The notes beneath the pieces were generated by a model that saw only the letters and a program-made list of their open reading frames with translations, did no database searches and was not told the origin of the DNA. The translations under genes were made by a program, and so were the position numbers. Shown here in pieces: positions 1-12,170 of a stretch of DNA of 64,000 bases. Source of the stretch: Oryzias latipes (Eukaryota; Chordata; Actinopteri; Beloniformes; Adrianichthyidae); the NCBI RefSeq assembly GCF_002234675.1, contig NC_019864.2, positions 13,471,582-13,535,581 of the forward strand, given 5' to 3'. How positions within the stretch are numbered: the stretch's first letter is position 1; every line of letters begins with the position of its first letter.

Positions 1-600
1 TAGAAAGGCGTCAACAGTTTTTCTTCCTAGTTTACCCATTATGCCAACCCAGGTCTGACAAGCTGATGAAAAATAGGACCAGGTTGCATTACAGCCTGAA
101 AAGAATGTGCAGGGCTTGTGAGTGACTCTGTGGTCGGCTTTGGCATGTTTGATCTGGCTCCTCAAAATATTATGTAGTGTGCCATAGAGCAATGAGGGCA
201 GAAACACCAAAGAAAGGGCGTTCCTACTTTTGGACCAATATGGATGCCAAAGCCCAAATAGTAGCAATACAATCACTCTTTTCCCTAATATTAGCACCAA
301 GCTTTTTTTCTCCTGGGTGGTAGTTGGTGATTTTGGCTTGGAGAGATCCCTCTGACCTTAACTTAACTTGTTTGTGTAGCAACTTAAAAAATAAAATAAA
401 AGACATACCGGTAATCATCTTCGTATTTATAGTTTATGTCTGAAAATGATTTCAAAAACATCCTGATGCTGACAATCCCTTTTAACAGAGCAAATCTGTC
501 TCCTTGCTTCACATGTCAAATATATTAACATCTTGAGCTATTGTAGCCATATGGTTTACTCATTGAACGTTGCTCAAGAAATCTCACGAAGCTAGTTTCT

Positions 601-628
601 ACTTATGGTTTTTATCAAAACCATAAGT
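601..628. repeat. Perfect 12-bp inverted repeat (hairpin)
   Basis: The arms ACTTATGGTTTT (601-612) and AAAACCATAAGT (617-628) are exact reverse complements around the 4-nt loop TATC. No neighbouring gene or transposon end explains it. Confidence 0.8.
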
Positions 629-3600
629 CGCTCACTTGAGGATCATGCAGGCACAGAGAGAAGGTCCAGTTTCACTGAGAAATAAATTGTGTGTGCGGAA
701 AGGATAGCATATTAACTGAAAGATAAATTGGTGAGCATACTTTAACTCATAGCCGACATTCAATATCACCCCTACTGGCCGCTGTGGCACGTCTTGCGCG
801 GCACAGATGCTTTCTACGATTACACCTGGGCTGAATTTGCAGGAAAACTCATATCCTTGCCCCAAACAGAAGAGCGTGTCAATTAAACCAGAAGCTGAAC
901 CCTGGTCAATCAAGCCACCCAGCATGCGCTCTCACAGTAAATTAAGATTAAAATTGATATCCCCAGCAAGGCTAGTGTTTTTTGTTCTGCCACTAAATGT
1001 CGGCGATTTATCATTCAAACATCCTCGGGTTTTGTATAGGTACTTTTGGACCTCAGGTTCAGTGGGTTTGATGCTAAGCCAGAGACAATATTGAATTGAT
1101 GCCAAAAGTCCAAGCTGTGAACGCTTGTCTGAGAGTTACTGTAAATCCTTCTGCCTGCACCACTAAGAAGCCCTGAAAGCCACAGCCTTGCTATTTGGCC
1201 ACCCCTGTGGTCCTTACAGGTACCCACTGAGACTCTCTAAATTACAATCTGCGTGTATAGGAGAGCAATGCAAGAACAGAGCTCAATGGATAAAGGCTTA
1301 CCTTTTGCCCTTTATGTTCCACCATGAAAAAAACTCACTTGATTAATATGTTTCCTAATTGATAACGATTTGATAATATAAAAAGAAAGCAATCTCAAAT
1401 AAAAGGAGGCAAAATTGCAAAACCTAAAGGCAGCTTTTCAACATAATATGTGATTGACAGTTTTCTCTGAAAGCCCATGTATTTATAATTGATTTATGAT
1501 TAATCTTCGTCACAGTTCAACTTCCTTGAGTTTTTAAATACCAGTTAAAAATAATCATGATTTATTTGTGAACATGACAATGTTCTCAATCTAGGTTTCT
1601 TTATTTTACCTAAAAACATTTCAGTAAAAGAAATCCAGGAGGTCAAGTCCGACACTGGTCCTGCCAGGAGTTCCCAGCAGGATCCTGGAATCACACATCA
1701 AGGCTCGTCCCTGGCCCCTCGACCCCTGCCCAGGCCCCTGTGACAGGGAGGGGCCGAGCCTGAGTGGGCAAGCGAAGACAACACACCGTAGCTGTGTGTG
1801 ACTGCACAGTGAGTCCTTTCGCTCGCTGCCATGCTGCAGCTGACCGCAGGATTGCAATGTTTACTTAAGAGCCAGTGCATAAGAGAAAAGTGGACCACCG
1901 GCAGCCACCACCCGCCGGGCCCTGGGCAGGACCTGGGGCTCATCTTTGTTGGATATGGCTCTGGAACCTGCCACCTCCCACTAGGTGGTCTATATTTAGC
2001 AACAAACTAAAAAACTTCATTCTTAAAAAGCTGTTTAGGTTTCCAGTGAGAAGAGGGTTCAGAGCAGGACGGGTGGGGACCAAGCTGTGGTCTGAGAGGA
2101 GATTATCTTCACTCTGGGCTCACCTGTGCGTGACGGCCATGTTCCGGCTCAGCTCAGATGAGGAATCATTTGGCTGGGAGATAGAAAATCAATTTACAAC
2201 TGTAAGGTAACTGGAAGATGTATATCAAAAAAGGGGGGAAAGGTGTGATCTGTAACAAGTAAAACAATACCTACAGTTATTTTTATTTTGTTGACATTTC
2301 AGATCTACTTAACAGTATCCTCTATTAAAACTGATGAATTCCAATGAACCAAAAAATTTTGCAAATTTTGCTTTATTTTTGACTGCAGATGAAAAATATT
2401 CAACACAGAAAAAAAAAGTCTCTGACAGTCCATAATGTGATGACTCGAGAGTTCTTTCTTTTTGCCCTACATCGCCACGTCTCATTGAACTTGGAAGGAG
2501 AGCAAATCCAAAGCAGGACATGAGTATTTCTTTTGCCTACGTACATATGCCTGAATTGGAAACAATCCCCCCTTTTCATGCCCACGGTCTCCTTCGGTGG
2601 GTGGTGGGAGCACCAACTGTGATTGGGGATGGGGGAGCCGGGCGATTTTTTTTTCCAAGGTGAACACCTCATGGGAGATGACTATTCGCTGCCATTAGTT
2701 TAAGTGCAGGAGTGTCAGTTAACCCGACGCTGGCACCAGCAATACTTAATACCAGATGGAGGGAGCTGTCCTTGAAGTTTTAACAAGCAGGCACAGAGAA
2801 ACAAGCCTTTATTCAGTGTGAGAGGACACAGAAGAAGAAAAAAACGGATAACTTAGCAAGGCTACCACAAAGTGTACGTTAAATCCCACATAGGAAAGGG
2901 AGGAATAAAGGAGACTGAAGCGGACGGGGAGGGGCAGAGGTCCAAAGTGGATAAAAAACATAGTTTAGATGTTGCTGACTGCAATTTTTATTGCGTTCAA
3001 AATATAGGCAGGAGTATAAAACAAAGCAGGGGTTGTCATGCTAAAGGGTCCAGCTGCTTGAGAGGTGTCAAATTATTGTACCTCAGCTGGATACATCAGT
3101 GTCAGACGCCAGGGGGTGAGAGAAGAGCCAAACCCTGCAGACTTTGGCACATTTGTCCTTTACCACTGGCATGGGCCAGCCCCACTGTGGGGTTTCAGAA
3201 GCATCGATAGGCCCCTGGTGTTTTACTACCTGAAACTATGAGCTGCTACAAGATACCAGCCTTCAACACTGGAAGAATGGTAAACATGAGGGCAAGTGTG
3301 TTTCAACACAGAATGCACCCTCTAGTGCAGTGTTGTGTTTTGACATAATGCTTACCTTTGATTTTCTTTTTTTGTATTTTTTTTAAACTCTAATATTTAA
3401 GACATTTAATTTATTATTGTTACAACTTACAGCTTAGCAAAAAAAAAAAAGTTTTTAAATTAGGATTTTATTTATTAGGAGGAAAATAGTTGTTTCAACC
3501 TATCTGGTCCTGTATAGAAAAGTATTATGCATGATTCATTTTAATTTACATTTCCCACACCAAACTACTTTCAGGCTGGCTAAAGTACAAAATCATTTTT

Positions 3601-3645
3601 AATAAAAACTGTGTGACAAAGTGAACCATGCCAGTATAAAAGATA

Positions 3646-4239
3646 TTAAAGTCCCACTCCGATGAAAATTGTGTTTTTGGTGTTTGTTCGTGGCCTTTTT
3701 CTCATGATGGAGGACATCTACAAAGATAATTAAGCTTAAGATTCCATTTCTGTGTATTTCGTTATTCAAATTGTGATGAATCAGGAGAAGGCAAAAATTG
3801 CCATTTGAAAAAGATCAAATTTGTTATGTAGAAGCTAATACAGCAAGCCACAAGCTTCCTGCTCCGCTCCATTCGGATGCATCCACTAGCAGACATATAG
3901 ATCCATGAACGTCATTGTTTTCCTCGTCTGAGCTGGCATCTGGCTCAAAACTGTAGGGTTGGATCTACTATTGCTCGCTGTTTTTGTTGCACCAGTAATG
4001 TTAGGTTGGAGTTGTGAGGGCTGTAAGCTAGTGGGAGAACATGTAAACAGATGGATAATGGGAAGGGGATGGGGTTACTCCAAGCCAGCACCCCCCCACA
4101 CACATACACACACACAACTCAGAGGTGAATTTTTAATGAACTACTGCCGCTCTGCAGTAACTATGTCCTAGAAAATGACATAATTATAATTAATAGACCA
4201 CTGGGAAAACTTTTACAATAGATCAAAGTGGGACTGTAA
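3646..4239 (+). mobile_element. TTAA-flanked MITE, copy A (long)
   Basis: The left end reads TTAAAGTCCCACTCC and the right end is a degraded inverted copy (agtgggactgtaa). The interior matches the copies at 31051-31588 and 61226-61764 in the same orientation, including shared stretches around gatgcatccact and gagctggcatctggctcaaaac. It has no transposase frame. It belongs to the most abundant repeat family in this window; the superfamily is not settled, but the TTAA ends fit piggyBac-like or Kolobok-like elements. Confidence 0.75.
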
Positions 4240-5214
4240 GAACTTAGTTAAAAGAAACTGACATTTGTTTGGAAAGTAATTTGAACAGTTTTAGGACTCC
4301 AGAGAACAACAATGACAAACACAAACAGAGAGAACGTGAAGCAGCGATGATCTTTTCAGGGACTGTGCAGCTCCAAGAAACTCACTGATGTCATGAAAGT
4401 CATGATTGAAAGAATCCTCAGAGACAAGAAAAAAATGGAGAAACTGCAGACCTCATCGGCCACATGATAAATCAGGACAAATGGTTTAAGAATAAGAAAA
4501 TAGGATACTATCTCTGAAGACCGAAAAAATACATAAAAGAAATACTTTTAGACTAATATCCATTTCTGATTAAAACTGCGTTGTTTTGTGTCCATTATAC
4601 ATTACAAAAAAGTAAGACTGTTTCATTAAAAGAGCACCATAAACCAAAGAAAACCATCAAAAGTGGGACTGGTAGGTAATATGATAGCTGGCCCTAGTTT
4701 GCTGTTTCAGACATACAAAACTTTCTATTTCTGATGAAAGTGTATTCTACTTCAGAACAGAAAGTAGATAAGCAGCTAAGGTTTTACAGGATAAAATCCC
4801 AACACATGCAATAACTCCCCTTTCAAATGGCAAATTATTTTTTTTTTAAATCAACCTGGGTGATATTCAAAGTCCTGTAAGTGTGAAAAGCATTACTAGA
4901 GAAAAAAATCAAGGACGTAAATGTTTTTCATGGCACTGCACAGCTGAAGAGCCAGCTAAAGAGGAGTTCACTCTGCAAGTCAGACACTGAGGCCCAAAGG
5001 TTTTTGTTTTCAAGATTGAATAGATATCAGTTGTAGTACTGTTTGTCTTGGCTGCTGTGGATACAGAGCTGAGAACTATTACTTACAACAACTTAACACC
5101 AGAAAGCCCATATTGATCAGCAAGGTAAGCAGTCAAGTCAGAAGAAGCTGCTCACACAAAAATCAGCAAAAGGTTCTGTGCCCCCCTGATCCAGGGCTTA
5201 AGCATTAAGCTTAC

Positions 5215-5946
5215 TTAAATTTGTGGTTATTGTCCTTTTCTTGTGCTTTACTATCACTTGATCTGCCTAAATGGTGACTTCTACATTCTAAAAACAGATT
5301 GTAGACCAAGCAAAAAATGCCCCTCTCATCCTCCGCGGGTGGTTTCTCCTCCGTGCTTGGGTCCTCTACCAGAGGCCTGGGAGCTAGAGGGTCCTGTAGT
5401 ATCTTAGCTGTTCCTAGCACTGCACCTTTCTGGACTGAGAGGTCTGAGGTCTTTCCAGGTAACTGTTGTAGCCACTCTTCCAGCTCGGGGGTTACTGCCC
5501 CGAGTGCTCCAATAACCACAGGCACCACTGTCACCTTCACTTTCCATGCTTTCTCCAGTTCTTCTCTGAGTCCCTGGTATTTATCCAGTTTCCCATGTTC
5601 CTTCTTCCTGATGTTCCCATTGCTTGGCACTGCCACATCCACCACAACGGCTTTCCTCTGTTCTTTATCCAACACTACAATGTCTGGTTGGTTCGCCATT
5701 ACCATCCTATCAGTCTGGATCTGGAAGTCCCACAGGATCTTTGCTCTCTCATTCTCTACCACCTTCAGAGGTGTTTCCCATTTTGACCTGGGGGTTTCCA
5801 GTTCATATTCTGCACACATGTTCCTGTATATTATTCCAGCCACTTGATTGTGGCGCTCCATGTATGCTTTACCTGCCAGCATCTTGCATCCTGCTGTTAT
5901 GTGCTGGATGCTTTCAGGCACCTCTTTACACAGCCTACACCTTGAA
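5215..5946 (-). mobile_element. 5'-truncated LINE fragment with restriction-like endonuclease domain
   Basis: The minus strand carries one uninterrupted frame whose product from about 5940 down resembles the C-terminal part of R2/R4/Rex6-class LINE proteins. It has a CRLCKE zinc-knuckle start, the segment ESIQHITAGCK, then a PD-(D/E)xK-like core (QPDIVVLDKEQRKAVVVDVAVP region) and the downstream KLDKYQGLREELEKAW block. The reverse transcriptase part is missing, so this is a 5'-truncated insertion typical of LINE retroposition. The frame is open for about 250 codons, which suggests a fairly young copy. Residues upstream of the zinc knuckle (valine repeats from GTT triplets) look like flanking DNA. 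The clade is from memory of the family; the open frame is direct observation. Confidence 0.8.
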
Positions 5947-8900
5947 ACAACAACAACGTAGCACATATGTAGCAAAGACTCAAGGATTTAACATTTTTTG
6001 GAAAAAAACAATCTTATAGTACAAATAGTTTTAATTCAGATGCAGGAAACTGCAAAGTAAATCAATCATGTTAGCATGCACAATAAAGTGGGAAGTTATT
6101 TTACTCTATTACTCTTATCCCTCTTGTGACTTATCACTATCTATTAATCTTATCACTCTTTTCTTTTGTACATATATCAACTTAAGACAATCAGTAATAA
6201 GTCAGTAAAGTGAATTTAGGCTTTTGTCCTCTTTCAGACATCCATAACCTTCATTTCCAATTTGTATAAAAATTTAAGCAAACTATACAACCACTGATGT
6301 TATTCACAAATGTTATATTCTTTCTCAAAACTATATTCAGGGTTTTTTTTTTATTCCATATCATGCCTATGGCCACATTTTCAATTTTTCTGGTCATGTC
6401 ATGTTGTAACAGTTGATGGGGACAGAGTCACTTCAACAGCAGGAGATCACTTCTTACTGTTAGCGCCAAGATGTTCAAGTGCCCCCCAAGTTATTTGCAA
6501 CATTGTCATACACGGGGTGCTGTTGAGCCAATTTCCTTACATGTTCAAGATCGTGCTCTCAATAAACCTTAAAGGCAAGGACGAGAACCAGACATTCTAC
6601 TTTTACTGGTCCTGTCAAAAACTGATCATTTTACAGCAACCTGATATTTCCACTAGCAGCTGATAATGATAGCCTTCTTCCACAGCAAAGAACAAATGTA
6701 ACCATATATTTTCCTTAGTTAAACAAAAAGGAAGAAAAAAAGGGGGGGAAAGGTAAACGCAATACCAACTTTAGCTGTTTCCAACAGACTAACCTATAAA
6801 ACCAATTGTTAAGCAGATAAAACGTAGGCGTCATTACTTTTGTATGATTTAAATGTGAATAAAAAGGAAAAACATGCTGTGCCTCAAAAACCTCGCAGTT
6901 TGAACTTCACATGCACCTCAGTGAGAGGAAAAACTGAGACATAAAATCCCAGACTCAGGTGGAGAGAAACTAAGTCATGAAGTTAATTTAACAAAGTTAG
7001 TCCCACTTAAGAACCCTATAACGTCATCTAATGAAGAACTGTGGATTCATAAAGCACACAGAATGAGGTGGATCTTAATGCTGCCATTCTCCTGTCAGTG
7101 CAGCACATCAGATTATATTTATAGGTTAAGTATTTCATTAATATGAAAAAATGTCCAATGTGCTACAAGGAATTTTTTTTAGTAGTTGTAGCATTTCCGT
7201 TGAATATTTTTAAGAGAACAAGCAAAGGGGCTGGCTATCTTAGAGGCCAAGTATCCATAGAAGAGACACGGGATGGGGATAGTTGTGTCACAGCTGACTG
7301 TTCACAGAAATCTTTTTCAGAAGTCTTTGGCTCTTCCTTTTCGTGGTCTGGTACCGGCGTTCAGCCCCGGAGACAGAAAAGCTAAGCAGGGCAGGTCTGT
7401 TCAGAGCATTAGCCAAGCTAAGCACAGAAATATTTCTTTGCCGTTAACTCAAAAGTCTGGCAGTCACCTGCATGAGGTCGCTCTGTCTCGCCCTGTCTTT
7501 TAGAATAGTTAGAAAAAATGCCCATGAAGCCAACTTTAACACAGTTGACCTTCAGGGTGGTCTTTATTTATTTTGGTTCCTTGTGTCCCATGAACATGAT
7601 GATCCTGTGTAGCATCTGAGCCATTTCTAATATTCCACCCTTATAAACCCAAGATTATGGATGCTGTTTATGGAATCTGCAAACTTACCCAGTCTGAGGA
7701 TCACAGACTCAAACGCTCCATGGAGACAACCTTTTTCTCTGCATCTTTTTTAGCTCTAAGCATTTCTCAAGTCTTTCATGATCATCATTTCTGATAATCA
7801 GATCATGTGAGAAGCATCATTTTTGATACATGTATTTTCAGTGTTTGGAATGTATTTATTCAGGCTAATGTTTACAAAAGAAATATCATAGAAAAAATTA
7901 AGATTAACAAGAACATGTTAAAAACAGGTAGTAGAGCAATTGATGGTTATTCTGACAAATACTGACTGAGTAGTAGCTGTTGATTTCTCTATAGAAGTCT
8001 ATGGGATTTTGGCTTCTTGAACCCACTTCTCATTTGGAACGCGACAGGGGTCACTCTGTCCAGCCCTCACACACAATCAACGGATGATAATCGCCTATCC
8101 AACTGAAGAGCATTAAAATCTTTATCTGGTAAGAGTGAGGTTGTGATAACTGTAGGTAAGAAATTGCAGAGTGTGTTAAAATGTTTGAGATAAAGCTGAG
8201 TAAAGTTAAACTCAGTTAAAAAAAAAGCCATTCCTCTAAATGATTTGGCCACAAAGCTGTCCTACAGTAAAAGAACTATCCACATCTCAGCTTGTCTTTT
8301 CTGCATTCTTACATTCACCATCTGTATATTTGGCATTTGAAGACGTTGCTTGTGAACATAATTCAGGAGGAAAATATGACATATGGATGTATGAATACAA
8401 CTCAGGATGTGAACAAAAGTCTTGATAGTTGTGGAATTAAAACTGTCAATTCAATCAGTAACCAATAAAACCTCAACTGTTCATTTACATTTTCTTTTAG
8501 TTTATTTTCCTTTCCATACAGAAAAAATATTTATCTTTCTGACTTAAATTCAGATAAGTAACATTTTTTAAAAGACTGGAAAAATTTACTATATAATATC
8601 TGAACTATTTTCTCTAAAACAGATACAGTTTGTGTCTATCCATGTCCGTCAATACCCTACATACAGTGTAATGGAGATGGATGGCTTATAGTTAGTTTTC
8701 CACCACAAGATCCAGCATGGTTGCATGATCCATGGGTGTCTGAGTACAGACTTCCTGGTTCACTTCTCACACAATAATGTTTACCTTCAGTTCAGTGAGG
8801 ACATGGGCAAGTGTGTCTCTGTGCTCCATGGCCAAATAAAACGGGAAAAGCCCAAATCATAATAGTATTACAAATAAATGTCGGAGCGCTTATGATACAA

Positions 8901-11689
8901 ACAGGCAGGTCGCCAACTGGGCATCAACAGGGCCAGAGAGGCAGTCTCATTTTTCCTCCTGACAGAAACTTCTACAACTAAGTGTGTGTCCTTTAAGTAG
9001 AGTTTGGATTGTCAACAGATGAAAATATACTGTGTGAGCCTAACTAGGTGGTTGTTCCAAGGCCAGGACACACAAATCTCAGATCCTGTGAAATACACAG
9101 CACCTACTGCCCGCATCCTACAAGCTTTTTTTGCACGGGAAACTGCTCAGGACTTGATCTTAATTAGTTTGGCAGTGAGTTATAACATCTTTGAAGGATT
9201 AGAGATTTCTTTGATAGATTGGAGCCAGAAAACCATGTTTTTCAACAGTGTATATTCACACAATTGCTCTGATTACGTCAAGGTATAAGCAATAAAAAAG
9301 GCGTAAATATAAAAAATATAGATTGTTGTGATTACATATAGGTTTAGAAGACATATTTAACCCATGGGGTGCAGAAACTGTGGCATTGGTTTAATTTCTT
9401 GTGTCAGTGGAATTGGATCGTGCAATCTTTGGGTGGTAAAGGTGAACTTTTCTTCAGGTACTTCTGTGGTTAGCACAATTGGGATTTAGAAATGGCAAAA
9501 AAATTCCAAGGTAAACTCAAGTCAGGAGTCTGCGTTCAAAATTTTATAAATGATCAGAAATCCTCCTTTCGCTGTGGATGTGTGCCCTGGTGTTCATTCG
9601 AGATGCGCCTTCCTTTCCAAACACAACACAGCCTTTAATCATTCAGTTGTCAGCTTTCTAAAACTGATCCCTGTTTTTTGCATACAAATAAACCGGCTTT
9701 TTAATTGTCTTTCAAAAAATTACATCAAGTCTGCCAAGTGGGTGACATCAGATAGAGCATTTCCATTTAAATGAACTCATTCTAAAAATGTGCATGTTGG
9801 CGATTACTGAGAACGCTTTGATCAAATTTCAGAGGCCACGACTGTTATGCTTAAAAGGCACTTTCTATGATCGTTGGCTTGGGTTGTATTTTCTGTGTAA
9901 ATTGCATACAAAGAAAGCTTAAGAGGTGTTTCTCAAGGGCTTAAAATGTTTTACGCTCACACTCCATTGGCATACGCACCATGGAAAAGATTAACCATAC
10001 TTGGAGTGCAGCATACTAGTGTGGTTTAAGGCTGATGCAGAGAGTGACTGAAAGAGATTGGGGAGCTGCATTGTATCACCTCTAACCACTGACCCCAGAG
10101 AAAAGAAAGGGTTTTAACCAAAACACCTGCATATCCTGAAAACCAGATCAGACAGAGAGGGAGGGCTTGCTTGAGGGACCAGGGCTGTCACGCCTTTATT
10201 GGATAAACTTCTAAATTCATGCATTTGCATTAATCTGTCAGTCTGCAAAATGTTTACAATTATTATAATTTCATGTGAATTACCATCTTAAATGGATTAA
10301 TCAGTTTTAACAATAGGTAAAGTAAATGGCTCTTTTATTTTGACATCCCATAGCATAGAAGGCACTGATTTATCCATAAAAATTTAGAAAAAAGACACAA
10401 ATCCTCATTTTGGGAAACCATGAAGTGAACTGTTAGAGAGCAACTGGAAAAGACAGCGGGTATGTCAAGCTTTCCAAGTTCAGCTGCCAGTACTGAGCAG
10501 GACTAAAAGATGAACCTTTGTGTTGACGTTGTCTCAAAAAATCTGGGAAACATCTCAGACACCATCAATACGACCAAATCGGTCCCTGTTTCTGAATTTT
10601 CAGCCTGTTTTGTCGATTTTTTTGCTACAGAACAACAACAGAGTTTAGTGGGTTGCTAAATCATAGACAGATAAAGTAATTCCTCTCCTTTCCCATTTGG
10701 TTTTATTTAATAGTTTATTTTACTAAAATTACAAGTTAAGAAAAATATATGTTCAAATTGAGAAATTACAGATTGGAAAACAGGATTTATGGAAGATTAA
10801 TAATCCCAGATTACTTTCAATCATGATTGACAGCTGATGTAATGTGTTTATATTATTATTAGGTGTTTGCTTCAAGATATTATTATAATACAGGACTATT
10901 TGTTTACTTCAAAACTGATTAATGGAGACTTTAAGGTATTAAGGATTTATAGAAGTATAATTATTTTCTACCAATCATGCTTTACATCTGAGATGTAGTG
11001 TTTATGCAAATATCATGTGTTTACTTTAAGACATATAAATTCATCTGTATTATAGCCAAACATCTGCTCTTTGACATAAGTCATTTTTCTAAAAAGTGTT
11101 TTTATTTTTTGTAATGCAATTTTGTAACCCCAGATTTGTGAAATTTCAAAGGTAGATTCTTTCCCCTCCAGCAAAATTCTTGTGTCTTTTTAGGTTTAGT
11201 TTTATTAGTCTGTCAGTGAGTGATTATGTCCACATACTTTAAGATGTGACCACGTTTTATTACGTCACAGTTTTAAAAAGGCAACTTTGTTTTTATGAAT
11301 GTGTTTAATTAGAATATGTGGTTATGCTGCCCCCTGCTGTCACAAAGCCATATTAACTGTCTGCGGCTCCAAACTTGACCGTTGCCACATTATGTAATAT
11401 GAAACCTTCAATGCCATTGCATATATCAATAATATTTAGATTTTTTATTAAGACCTGAAAATATTTTTCTAAATTCGGCGAAATACACAAAATTTAGATT
11501 AAAACGGAACCTCCATGCGAACATCTTCGTTAAAGCGTGATTAAATAGAAATACTGTACTTTATTTCGTCGAGAATGCTTAATTAAAACTATGATGTCTT
11601 GTTTGGTTCGTTTAAAATTACAAAAACTGAAGATACTGCGCGTTTAATTGCCGGGATTTATGCAAAACGCTCCAGTTTCTTTGTGGCGG

Positions 11690-12170
11690 CTAACTGCCAG
11701 CGGTCCATTCATAGCTGTCCAATCAGTGTGGAGCTTACTGGCCTCCTCCGACCAATAACGGCTTGACTTCTTCCTTGCCCTGTCGCGACCGCCGACAGAC
11801 AGAAGCAAGTGGACTGGTTTTAAGCTAAGCTAATTCAAGTCAAATTGCAGCCGCTTTGGGATTTTTTCCACCGACTTTAGTCTCCGTAAATGCATCGATA
11901 TTTTTTCAAAAAAATCTAACATATCTTTTCGTATTTTGGGGTTTGGGCTAACGAGCGGAATTGCACGAATATTTGGGTAAACGGCTTCCGTGCTGCTAGC
12001 TAAGAGGCAGCGGATAGGCGCCACTTTCTGTTTGACAACAGCGTAATTCGCTCACGTTCCGGCTGTTGTTGTTTGTTGCGGCTTACTGAGCCACCTAGTT
12101 TCTATTAGCTGTTAGCAGCAATTAGATACGTTTTCATACGGAGTAAACGAAACTAAAAAAGCAAGTTAGC
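11690..12170 (+). promoter_or_regulatory. tmpo promoter and 5' UTR region
   Basis: Two CCAAT motifs lie upstream of the tmpo start, at about 11718-11726 (tccaatcag) and 11750-11759 (accaataac). The sequence turns more CpG-rich than the AT-rich DNA before it and no TATA box is obvious, as expected for a housekeeping nuclear-envelope gene. The transcription start cannot be fixed from sequence alone. Confidence 0.55.

Larger units (their letters stand above)
1..11690. other. Gene-poor AT-rich intergenic region
   Basis: I found no convincing exon series in this stretch. It holds a perfect hairpin (601-628), a MITE copy (3646-4239), a LINE fragment (5215-5946) and a short CA repeat near 4094. Open frames such as those near 632-1094 and 1621-2210 show no family resemblance I recognise and overlap one another in opposite frames. 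The rest looks like ordinary unannotated teleost intergenic DNA. Small exons, of the kind that make up spexin later in the window, could still be hidden here. Confidence 0.6.

Noticed and set aside
632-1227. Overlapping open frames on both strands (97, 95 and 70 codons)
   Set aside because: No recognisable domain, no splice context, and the frames contradict one another. They are most likely chance openings.
1621-2210. GC-richer open frames near 1.6-2.2 kb
   Set aside because: These are long frames on opposite strands over the same DNA, a usual effect of local GC content. No family was recognised.
5317-6019. Plus-strand frames opposite the LINE fragment (up to 176 codons)
   Set aside because: They are the antisense shadow of the real minus-strand LINE frame.
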